Below, in pieces: positions 32,811 to 42,243 of a stretch of DNA of 64,000 nt. The notes under the pieces are model-generated. The model did not search any database, was not told the origin of the DNA, and saw only the letters and a program-made list of their open reading frames with translations. A program made the position numbers and the translations under genes. Position 1 is the first letter of the stretch; each line of letters starts with the position of its first letter. Source of the DNA: Nereocystis luetkeana (taxonomy: Eukaryota > Sar > Phaeophyceae > Laminariales > Laminariaceae); assembly GCA_031213475.1 (NCBI GenBank), contig JARUPZ010000006.1, positions 1,703,501 to 1,767,500 on the forward strand, in the 5' to 3' direction.

Positions 32811-33557
32811 GGTCTACAAGTTAGTATATTCGATGCAATGCAACATCATAATATTGGCGAGGTTTTTGTGCTGCCTAACAAAAAGTGAGAGAAGTCGCTC
32901 CGAATCTTGAAGGCGGTTCTTGACACGGGCCATATTTATTAATAGTCATTTTTCTTTTACCCTGATTATTTATCGCGAGGTACTTGACCCCCAAACTTTG
33001 GAGACGATTTTTGACCCCGATTGTTCATAAAGCATGTTTGTGACATCCCTACGAGTAGCCAATGGGACTGTTTGTCATAATCGTGTAATTGTTGCCGTTG
33101 CTGTCGGCATTATTAACGTGATAACGTATTTGGCTAGCCAGCCCGGGATCACAAGGACGCAGGCTCCACCAGTCCTTGGGCGGGCCGGAGAAAGCAAACC
33201 AGATAACAGAAAAAAAAGAAAGAAAGGAGGAAATAAAATAAAATGCTACACGCAGGGAACCCGAACAAAAACCATTGACTCCGGAAATTACCGCGCGAAA
33301 ATATTTCGATTTTCTTTCGGGGGAGGGGGGGAGGCGGAACGAAAAAAGTCGAACCAGACAAAAGGAAAGAAAAAGGAATAAGAGAACGCCGCACCCAGCC
33401 ACGGAACAAGAAAAAAAAGAAAAAAAAAACCGGATATTACAGCGCGATACGTATCTCGAACGCTTTGTTGGTCCATATAGCCCAAAAGTCGCTTCGCACA
33501 CGTACTCTAGTAGCGGGGGAGCGTACAGTAGTATTAAGAACAATAAAAAAAACAAAT
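32811..33557. other. intergenic, no feature recognised
   Basis: A-rich stretches (AAGAAAGAAAGG, AAAAAAGAAAAAAAAAA) give long but meaningless frames on the minus strand. No domain seen. Confidence 0.4.
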
Positions 33558-33858
33558 GAGGCGTTCTACGATAGAGGTGCACCCAAATTTCTCCGAGGCT
33601 CCAATATGTCCCCCCCCCCAAGGGTATGCTGCGGAAGTCAACGGGGACAGACATACGAATACGTCTGATGCTCGGGGTGTGGGGGGCGCGCACCTCCAAT
33701 AATTACAGATACCCACCCCCACGATCGGCGGGATTGTATATACGCCCTTCAACTGCCGCTCGGCAAGTACATTAGGACACTGCCGAGGTGGCTAAGGAAG
33801 TTTTTTCTTTTATTTTTGCCCATAATGCTGATACCATACCTCTATCGTAGAACGCCTC
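33558..33858 (+). mobile_element. MITE-D copy 4 (subfamily 1)
   Basis: GAGGCGTTCTACGATAGAGG at the left and ACCTCTATCGTAGAACGCC at the right. The body (CCACGATCGGCGGGATTGTA, ATTAGGACACTGCCG) matches copy 1. About 300 bp. Confidence 0.88.
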
Positions 33859-34139
33859 TCTATGTAGAACTCCTCAAATGTGCTGTGGGCACGTAAGAGG
33901 GGAGGCATGTTTTCTTTGGGTCGATCGTGAGTTCTGACTATGGTACTAGTACTATGAATTACTACGCCCCACCCGCAATAGCAGCGGAGGGGCTACGGTT
34001 GGGTCCATTTACTACCGGGAGCTGCGTTTCGCCGGTACCATCGGTAGCTATCAGCTGGCTCGTCTGACCGTGATGGCTGTGGCTGATCCCTCTAGCCGAT
34101 CCTCATCTTACGAAAAGCAGACACGGCTCATGTAGAAAA

Positions 34140-34560
34140 CACCGCTACATGTCATGGCAGGCCTACACCGCAAAAACCTGGAACCACAACACACCTACCC
34201 GTGACGCTGGAACCATCGAGTCAAGAATCCCAGCAGGCCTACATCGCAAAATTCTTCGCTCTCACGCATGGCACCTCTCAGGCAAGAGACCGTACGTAAC
34301 GTTTTGAGGGGAGTCACGCTGAGCACCCTTGAATTGGGTACTCACATGAACAAGGCCGTACGTACGGGTTGGAGGCAGTTACGCTAAGCACGTTCGTAAT
34401 TTATAGACCGATTCGTTCCTGCATGGCGAATCATAGTAAAAGAGCCCGTACGGCCTGGGGAAATTATTGTACGCTAAGCGCCCTCGCAGTCGCAACGAAG
34501 ACTGTTCAGCTCGTGCATGGCGAACGCACAAGGAGGAAGGAGGCCGCACACCCTGGGGGT
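34140..34560 (+). repeat. degenerate tandem repeat of about 85-90 bp
   Basis: Three to four diverged units with CCGTACG, GGGAGTCACGCTGAGCACCC, CGCATGGC and GCATGGCGAA blocks. No coding signal. Confidence 0.6.
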
Positions 34561-34763
34561 GACTACACAAAAGCCCCGCCCCCCTCATCAAGACAGCAAA
34601 CCACTCCATAACCTGGTACTGTAAACTTCTAAACTACACCGCCAGGTTGGCCAGCCCCTTCAACTTCAGAAACAAAAAAAGGGGCATCACTTCCCACACC
34701 TAAAAAAAGGAGTATGAAACCCATCCACAGCAGCAGCAGCAGTGCTTTTTACTCTATAATGTT

Positions 34764-37700
34764 TCAAAGCCGTTTTTCCAAGTCTAGGAAGCGGTTGATG
34801 TCGCCTTCCAGGATGTCGCAAACCTTCAGTTGACCAAGACCGGGCGGGGAGAGGGAAACAGACACGACGCGACAGGGCAGACCAGGGTCAGGAGGGGGCG
34901 AGAGCGTGGCAACGCGACCAACCAACATAGGCCGAGGCGGGGACAACACGAAACAAACGCGGTGCGGTGGGGCCCAAACATCAAGGGTCACATTTGCTGG
35001 CACGTAGTACGGGGGAAGGTCTCACTCGTATCGCCTCTATGCTTACGGCTTAAGGGTTCCAACCCCCCCCCCGCCCCGTGATCTTTACGGCCCCGGCCAC
35101 GCATGCCAATGGGTACACCCCCCCCCCCCCCCCTCCTCTTCCTCTTGCCCCCCCCCCCGCCCCCTCTCTCTCCACCCTCCCAGCACGCAGCGTGAGTACC
35201 GCTCACATTTCAAGAGCACGCGGGGGGGGATTGCCACTGACATTTTTGCATCACGCGGCGCAACTGTGGATGACCTCCCACAGCACGCCGCGTGATTACC
35301 GCTGACCTCTTTCGGCTTGCGGCTTGATCACCGCCCACCTCTATCAGCATGTTGCGCGGATACCGCTGACCAATCACAGCATGCGGCGCGATTACCGTGG
35401 GCCTCTCACCACGTGCGGCGCGATTACCGCTGACCCACTCCTCCGAATACTACTATTGCTGCTACTACCACCACTACTACTAATACTACAACGCATATTT
35501 TACGTATATACCTCGCTTACAGATAAATAATGCTACTCGTGTATACGTACAGGTGCTCGCACAACTCCGACACGACAAAAAATGGGCGCACCGGTGGCTG
35601 AATCACCCCGGTAACAGGAAAATTTCTCCTCGATCTCCACCCTCGCGGCGGACAGCAAAACGCACGCGATACGACTCACTGACATCGAGCCTCGATAGTA
35701 TTACACATCGAATTTTCGGCACGATAAGCAGCACAATATATTGGACCGATACAAGCATTGCCTCGAGAGCTCTCTCCTTGTTCCCCCCCCTGGCGTCCTT
35801 GTCAGCAGGACGCGCTCGGTACAACATACTGGATCATTTGGACCTTTTTGATACTACTCGCCGGGGAACATGAAATACTTTCATATGTACCTGGTAGGTT
35901 TTAGTGTGTATGATGGGTCTTGATTACTTTGGCCCACCGTCCGCGATATATTACATCGACCTTTTCGATACGATACGCAACACAAGGCATTCTCAGAGCA
36001 TCAAAGTATTCACACATCAGACAGATCGTCGTACAGATCATCCATTCCCACAGTCCATGATCCTCGAGTAAATCCTTCCGGGAAGACAGATCCCTAGCCT
36101 GATCTGCATGATCTGTATGAGCTAGCTGACGTTGCCGGGTGGGAGTCGTACACAACATGCATGACCTAGAAAATGTTTTCTGGATTGGATCTGTACCATA
36201 CAGATCCTGCAGAACGCCTCATAGCGGCAGGTCGGGTTCTAGACGATCTATCTGTAGCTCATGATCTGTTCGAGGTATGAAAGTATTACCTCGAGCGCTC
36301 TCTCCTTGTTCTCCACCCTGGCCGCCTTGTTGACGGCGATGAGGTCGAAGGTGATGCTGTTCCGGACGGCCATGGCGTCCTCCTTCAGCTCTTTCGGAAG
36401 CTTCTTGCGGACGTCTCCCATCATTCTGTCATCACGCCGACACAACACAGACACATCACACAAAAACATATTGTACATCATCGTGGTTTGTCCGGCATGC
36501 GTTATTATTTCCAGCTTCCTAACGTGGGGAGGCGCATCGCATTTTTTTATAAGAGGATGCGCACAGCATGATGAAAACTCCAAAGGGCTAGGCTACCAAC
36601 TCCATCCAGCCGAACTCAACCCGACCCAACCGAACCCAACACGTCAGACCACAAACCAACCCATCCCAAAACAGACGCAATACAACACAACTTATGGAGA
36701 AACAGTGTCATTTTCCTGACAGAAGGGTGGTTGTCTCTGGTCTTGCGCGTGACCCCCATCCGTGCTGCCCAACACAATGAAAAACAACGCACTCAAATAC
36801 AACATAACACAACACAACACAACGCAGAACAGCGCAGCGCGGCGCAGCACAACACAAACAAATCATGGACTCACACACTTCGGAAAGAAAGCTCGCAGTC
36901 TCTGGCCTTGATCATGACCGCCGTCCGCTCTACACAACACAATACATAACAAGCCCAGCCCAACCCAGCCCAACCCAGCCCAACCCAATCCAACGCAACC
37001 CAACTCAACCCAAAAAAAACAATCCAACCCAACACGTCACAGAACAACGAAGGAAAAAAAAAAAAAAGACAAAACAAAACAAAACAAAACAAAACAAAAC
37101 AAAACAAGACGAAACGAAACAAGACAAAACAAAACAAAACGAAGCACAAAACACGCCCAACTTCATGGACACCCACTTACACTTTTCGGACAGAAAGGTC
37201 GTAGTCCCTGGCCTTGCTCATCACCACCGCCCACTCCCCCTCCACAGACAAACTCCTGAGCTCCATCAGCACGGTCTTCGTCGTAGCCCGAACCTTCCCA
37301 AACTCTGCCTTAAAGTCCACCGGAATTTCTTCCACCTTTTCCACATCGGACAAAGTTCGGGGGGGACGGGGGGTGTACTCGTCAGGAGAGATGTGCTCGA
37401 TCTCATCCATATGACGATAGACCATCGCATCCCTACAATGCCGGGACGGAGAGAGCATGTCGGGTCTTCACGGACCAGGCAGACATTGCTTGCACCAAGC
37501 GCGAGGCTGCATCCTACCAAGAACCGCTTGTGAGGCGGACTCGCATATGGATGACAGCTGCAGTGAGTTAATTGTACTTCCGGTGTAGCCACTTCCAGAG
37601 ACAGCAATGGGAGAACTACGAAACTGTCTATTGGGTGCCTTACCTTGAACACTACGAGGCATCAGCCCACCTCGGCATGTCCTCCAACACCGCTACCACG

Positions 37701-38203
37701 CAAGGTGGTACCTGCCAGGAGCTCCTTCAGCATGGCATGTGTACGCGTAAACAGTCCTTGCGCGGAGGATCCCCTGTTCGACTCGCTCTATGAGAGCCAC
37801 TTTCCTCCCTTGCTCTCGCAGCACGGAGAAGGCGTCAGGCATACAAGACAGGCTTGACCAAAGGAGAGACGAGAGAACCAAAAAAAAGGTGAACACAGAG
37901 AAGAGGGCTCACCGCTTCCTCCTCCCCTTTTTTCACAGCCGCTGCCGCTGCTCGCTCCGGGACGAGGACCCCCCCCGCGAGAACCACGCCCGCCGCGGTG
38001 CGCATCGCCTCAGAAAAAAACGCTTTCCTGTCGCAGCTCTCCGACATATCGCTGTCCATGGTCGTTTTCATCGCTCCTCGAGCGCGCCCCAAGACCGTCA
38101 AGTCTGACGCCAAACGACGCTGAGGGCGCGTTTGCATTAGCAGCGGTAAAAAAGGCATTTGCATACGATGCGATGAGCTGGAGGCGGGAGGACAGGGGTC
38201 CAC
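34764..38203 (-). CDS. thylakoid-lumen-type protein, PsbQ-like (four exons, 5' end uncertain)
   Basis: Phase-compatible minus-strand exons are 38203 (or 38177)-37913, 37335-37181, 36425-36290 and 34823-34764 (stop TGA). The first ends with a lumenal-targeting pattern: basic DRKAFF, hydrophobic TAAGVVLAGGVLVP, then ERAAAAA. The remaining exons are helical: AEFGKVRATTKTVLMELRSL, EWAVVMSKARDYDLSVRK, LPKELKEDAMAVRNSITFDL, NKAARVENKERALE and CDILEGDINRFLDLEKRL. This is the profile of PsbQ-family extrinsic photosystem II proteins, four-helix bundles on the lumen side that stabilise oxygen evolution. I infer PsbQ-like from pattern rather than firm identity. The N-terminal signal peptide expected for a heterokont plastid is not visible in the first exon, so an upstream exon is probably missing. 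Splice junctions: GCG|GTGAGC, a weak AAAAG acceptor at 37336, GT|GTAAGT and GAG|GTAATA. Confidence 0.6.
35095..35132 (+). repeat. degenerate PC1 end with C run
   Basis: GGCCACGCATGCCAATGGGT leads into a run of about 16 C, a diverged version of the PC1 end. Confidence 0.5.
35175..35435 (+). repeat. tandem repeat of about 40 bp
   Basis: Six or so imperfect units of CAGCATGCGGCGCGATTACC followed by GCTGACCTCT, in the last intron of the PsbQ-like gene. Confidence 0.78.
35761..35812 (-). repeat. degraded copy of PsbQ-like exon 3 end
   Basis: On the minus strand, GACAAGGACGCCAGG and AACAAGGAGAGAGCTCTCGA repeat the end of the exon at 36290 (AACAAGGCGGCCAGG, AACAAGGAGAGAGCGCTCGA). The donor has become GAG|GCAATG. 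Confidence 0.78.
35875..35942 (+). repeat. MITE-A remnant with TACCTGGTA insert
   Basis: TCATATG, then TACCTGGTA (35888-35896), then GGTTTTAGTGTGTATGATGG and TTTGGCCCACCG: the right half of a MITE-A with the 9-mer at the same internal position as in copy 5. Confidence 0.7.
36000..36270 (+). repeat. GATC-rich dispersed element, copy 10
   Basis: Good core: GATCTGCATGATCTGTATGA, GACGTTGCCGGGTGGGAGTC, ATTGGATCTGTACCATACAG, ATCCTGCAGAACGCCTCATA. It adjoins the exon at 36290. Confidence 0.83.
36600..37165 (+). repeat. ACAAC/AAAAC-rich tandem tract with two exon-end copies
   Basis: Pentanucleotide-like CAACC, ACAAC and AAAAC repeats fill the intron. Two copies of the preceding exon's end are embedded: 36864-36935 (minus strand: ATGATCAAGGCCAGAGACTG, CTTTCTTTCCGAAGTGTG) and 36702-36772 (more decayed). 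The second exon itself ends at 37181. Confidence 0.8.
37365..37565 (-). repeat. poly-C-tailed repeat PC1, copy 5 (long form)
   Basis: Complement order: GGGGGTGTACTCGTCAGGAG, CATCCCTACAATGCCGGGAC, ACGGACCAGGCAGACATTGC and TGCATCCTACCAAGAACCGC, then GATGACAGCTGCAGTGAG. Confidence 0.8.
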
Positions 38204-38214
38204 AGCTCGGACGG

Positions 38215-38480
38215 AGAGTTCATGATCTATCTGATATGTCTACAGATATATGATCTAGCTCCTCCTCACTTGCCGTTGTGAGAGGTTGTGCAGGATCTGC
38301 ATAGTACATACAGGTCTAACCCAGGAAACACGTACTACTGCGGTAGGTCACGGAGGTTAGACGGGTCCCCTCCCGGCAACATTGCACTAGATCATACAAA
38401 ATCGGAACATATGTGCTTCAAACGATCTACGGTAGTTCACGATCTATCTGCAGATGATCTGCCCGAGGCGCGCAAGGGAT
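38215..38480 (-). repeat. GATC-rich dispersed element, copy 11
   Basis: Reverse core: CTCACTTGCCGTTGTGAGAG, GCAGGATCTGCATAGTACAT, TAACCCAGGAAACACGTAC and CCTCCCGGCAACATTGCAC. Confidence 0.8.
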
Positions 38481-38689
38481 CGGTGTGTGACATGTGACAG
38501 CATGACAATATGAACAGGAGTAGCGGTTGAAGTTTTCGTTATGCTTCCACCCGTGGCAATGATGATACCTGGCATGTAATATCAGTGCGATCGCGTGCAG
38601 TCTCCGACAATCGCCGACAAAACCGAGCGCGCTGCGTTACCATGCGAATGATATACACCAGGGACAGGTCGGACAGAGATAATCGATTC

Positions 38690-38935
38690 TCATCAGATCA
38701 TATATTTTTCAGGGCAGATGATCTGTATGATCTGTATGATCTAGCTCGTGTTGCCGGGTGGGAGCCGTATGATCTGCATGATCTAGGACATGTTTCCTGG
38801 GTTGGATCTGCACTATACATATCCCGCGCATCATATCATAGCGGAAGCTTAGGATCTACAGCAGATTATATATGTGTACACGATCTATCTGTAGATGATC
38901 TATCTGTAGATGCTCTGTCCGACAAGTGAACGCAT
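38690..38935 (+). repeat. GATC-rich dispersed element, copy 12
   Basis: The best-preserved core: GTTGCCGGGTGGGAGCCGTA, TGATCTGCATGATCTAGGAC, ATGTTTCCTGGGTTGGATCT, then CATCATATCATAGCGG and TCTGTAGATGATCTATC borders. Confidence 0.85.
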
Positions 38936-39339
38936 GATATTCAAACGAACGATCGTGCGGACGGCATGACACTGTGGCAACATTGCGCCGTAGGTGAATT
39001 CGTACGTACTTGGGGATCAATGAGGCCTCCCGCTGCGACCAACCGGAGACTCTCACCCAGGGTCACTGCTCTCGCCTTGAGTGTCGGCCAATCAACGCGG
39101 CACCGGGATTAAGCAGTGTGGTACTACCTAGTGCGCAGAGTAGAGCCGGTCATCGCTCTAGATAGAGCCGGTATTGTTGGCGGGGCGCATACCGGTAAAC
39201 CCTCCTTTTCATTTCTTCAGAAGATAGCCCTTCAAGCAAAAACAGGCGATAAAAACGCAGGCAAATTAGGAACACTACTAATAACTCTTATTGCTGCCCG
39301 TTGTCGCGCGGTGAGCAAAGGGCCGAGGAAACCCGCGCA

Positions 39340-39401
39340 CGTCCGACAGATACGTAGATCATCGATTCCTGCTTCACGCTCGACAGTAGGTCTTTCAGGG
39401 C

Positions 39402-39500
<99 letters not shown>

Positions 39501-39660
39501 CCCCTGGTCTGTGTCATCTATTGATAGATCACGTTGCCGGGTGGGAGCCGTATGACCTGCACGGTCTACCGCTGCTGTGGGACAGGTTTCCTGTATACAA
39601 ATCCTGCGCGTAATACCATAACGGCAGACTAGGACCAAAAAGATCTGTAGATCCTGACCC
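39340..39660 (+). repeat. GATC-rich element copy 13 with (GATA)n
   Basis: About 23 GATA units (39407-39499) lie between the left border and the core (GTTGCCGGGTGGGAGCCGTA, GTGGGACAGGTTTCCTG, CAAATCCTGCGCGTAATACC). Confidence 0.85.
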
Positions 39661-40300
39661 GTCGGCCGTGTGGAACCTTGCTGTGCTGTAAGGTCACCTG
39701 CTGTGATTTACCGACCTGGCACCAGCTTGTGCTGGTGTCGGTACGGACTCTGCGGGTATGAGTGATATACAACTGGCAATTGCCAACAACAGCAGTACAA
39801 GACGGCAAGTAGCAGGTACGTACCAGTATGCTGGTTTACCGGTTACATCGGCGCAGTACCAGTATACTGGTGTGATATACTGGTGACATCGATGCAGCTC
39901 GAGTACAAGTACTGCTGCGTCCGGTAGATAGAACGCTGTAACAACAGGGTACAAGCGCTTCGCGTAGCGGGCGGTTCCGCCAGCTACGCTCGCTCACGAG
40001 AAAGAATCACCGTGGCCCTCGTTCGCGAGCTCGACAACGTTGGTGCTCAGACTGCGGAGCACTGTCTCTGTGAAATTCAGTTTGGTCGCAAAAACAAGCA
40101 CCGCTTGAGCGCTTGAATGTTCTTTTTTTGTACATCAAAAGGACCTTATAGACTCGTACGTATTGTATCCCACCCGACACCAGGAGGCCAGACAGAGCCC
40201 ATTCATGCTTCCCTCTTGCCTCGATGGACACTCAACGCCTAGCCACCAAAACAGCGACCGCGCTCCGCCTACCCCCCCCTCTACCCGCGAGCACCCGCTG
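39661..40300. other. intergenic, no feature recognised
   Basis: A local repeat of TACCAGTATGCTGGTTTACC / TACCAGTATACTGGTGTG lies near 39820-39880. No coding support. Confidence 0.4.
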
Positions 40301-40307
40301 ACACCCG

Positions 40308-40490
40308 CATGCGACTCGCCGGACACCTCACGGCGCTTCGCGCTTGGTGCAAGGAATGTCTGCCTGGTCGGTGAAAACCCGACATGCTCCGCCCCGGCAT
40401 TGTAGGGATGCGAAGGTCTATGGTCATACGACTACGGCCATGCATGAGATCGAGTACATATCTCCTATCGAGTACACCCCCCCTCTACCC
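40308..40490 (+). repeat. poly-C-tailed repeat PC1, copy 6
   Basis: GCGACTCGCCGGACACCTCA, TCTGCCTGGTCGGTGAAAAC, CCCCGGCATTGTAGGGATGC and ATGCATGAGATCGAGTACAT, ending in a short C run. The flanking CCCGC..GCACCCGCTGACACCCGC is duplicated on both sides (about 40280-40310 and 40487-40513), as a target-site duplication would be. Confidence 0.82.
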
Positions 40491-40602
40491 GCCAGCACCC
40501 GCTGACACCCGCGACGGCGCCGGGCTCGCCCGCAGTGCCGTGCTACGCACACAAAACAAGAGAAGAAAAAAAAGGGGGAAAAGGCTCTCGCCGGCAAGTA
40601 AT

Positions 40603-40725
40603 AGTAGGAGGCGGCGTCCAAGTGGGAGCTCCGAGATACCAGGGATGTACCAACCGAGCACGTAGTAGGAGGCGATGCCCAAGTGGGAGCTCTGAGATGC
40701 CAGGGATGTACCAACCGAGCAAGCT
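40603..40725 (+). repeat. two-copy 61-bp tandem repeat
   Basis: AGTAGGAGGCG, CCAAGTGGGAGCT, CCAGGGATGTACCAACCGAG occurs twice with few differences. Confidence 0.85.
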
Positions 40726-41462
40726 CAGGAGAAAGATCTGTAAGTAAGCCTTGACCAGTATTACCGACCGACGAGTCTTCAGGTTCCGATAGAGAACATG
40801 ATCAACATCAACATGTCGCCAAAAATGTGCAGTTAAGTAGGTGAGCACACGACTTACAGCAGTTGCTCAGGCACACGCAGAGGGAGGGCACGCTCTCGAT
40901 CCAGGGTATCAACACTCTTGTATTTCTCGGTGTCTTGTGCACGACGTCCGTAGGATCGACCACACCACCACAGCTCAGCTTACAGCAGAACTCGTGTCAT
41001 GATAGGAGATGGGAGAAGAGGCTACTCTCAACATAAACATACCTCGTGTCGCACAGCAAAATGGTTGCCTCCAGCGCTTGCCAGAGAGAAAGGCGCCACG
41101 AAAGCCTGCGTGGAGCAGATGCCAGAAAAGTTGATCGCAAGCAACAGGAACGGGCGCATGGTGCTCGGCTGGTAAGCGCTATGAGGCCTCATGAATGCTC
41201 TCCTTTGATATGTTGACCCACTGCCAGAGAGCGTTTGGAGGAGTACAATAATTTGGCCAGGCGTTTACCAGACGGATTCTCTTCCCCTTGTTCCACAGGT
41301 ATCTGCGAGAATTTTCATGTGCTGTATCCGCGAAGCTCAACAATTCAACGTGCAGTTGCTTCCACAGCTCTCAACCTCTTGGCGCTTCCAGCACCAGCAA
41401 CAACCGCCGACACCCGCGGAAGCTACCATAACACACACCAGAAGCTGTTGTGCCGTTCAAGT
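40726..41462. other. upstream region of the 41.5-kb plastid-protein gene
   Basis: No repeat family seen. The open frame of the first exon extends upstream to 41235, but the residues before 41463 do not look like a targeting sequence. This stretch may hold 5' UTR or promoter. Confidence 0.4.
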
Positions 41463-42209
41463 ATGCGCTCTTCGGTGATCAACTTGATCGCGCTTGGCGT
41501 ATCGGCGGGCGTAATTTGTAGTCATGCATTCCTCACCCCAGTCCTTCCTGGGGGCAGCACCTCCACCGCAGCTCGCCGTCATGCTCGGTCCTACCCTTCC
41601 GCACGAGGCCAGCAACGCCGACTCTCGTTGAGAAGAGAGTCACCCATGGCAGCCGTAACTCCGTTGCGCATGTCAGACAAGGACGAGGAAGAACCGGCAG
41701 CGTCGGCCGGGCCGGCGCCGGAGGAGGAGGCTGCAGCAGCAGACGCGGCCGAAATGCCGAATGTGGCAGACTTGATGGGCAAGGCTCAGGAGGCCGACTA
41801 TGTAGCTCGTGCCAATACGTCGAACGTAATGGGCCCGGCGATGCAGCCTGAGGAGGAGAAGAAGAAGGAGAAGGAGGCTTTCGAGATGGCCAAGCCGAAG
41901 GAGGAGAACAAGTGGGCGTCGGGTGCTTTCAAGAGGGGGCTTGCTCTGCAGGTATGTACTCCGTATTTTTTTTAAACATGTGATAGGTGATAGACCACTG
42001 CTGTCCGGAAATGTAAGGGTCGTTTTATGATCAGTATAAATATGGAAATAGTCCTTATATTACCGAACATGGAGGAATATCTAGGTACTGGAAGTCAGGA
42101 GGAGCGGTACCAGGTACCTGGTACCAGGTAGTTGTTATTTATAGAAGTGTTTGCGGTGCCCTGTGTGGGGTACTTTCGAGCCCAGAGCTTCGTGAGATCT
42201 TGCTTCGCC

Positions 42210-42243
<34 letters not shown>

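Noticed and set aside
33049-33699. 216-codon minus-strand frame rich in Phe and Ser
   Set aside because: It is produced by A-rich plus-strand sequence and overlaps a MITE-D copy. No domain.
37693-37896. Possible additional exon of the PsbQ-like gene (MPDAFSVLREQGRKVALIERV)
   Set aside because: It looks helical and lies between supported exons, but no acceptor/donor pair keeps the phase, while the flanking exons join in phase without it.
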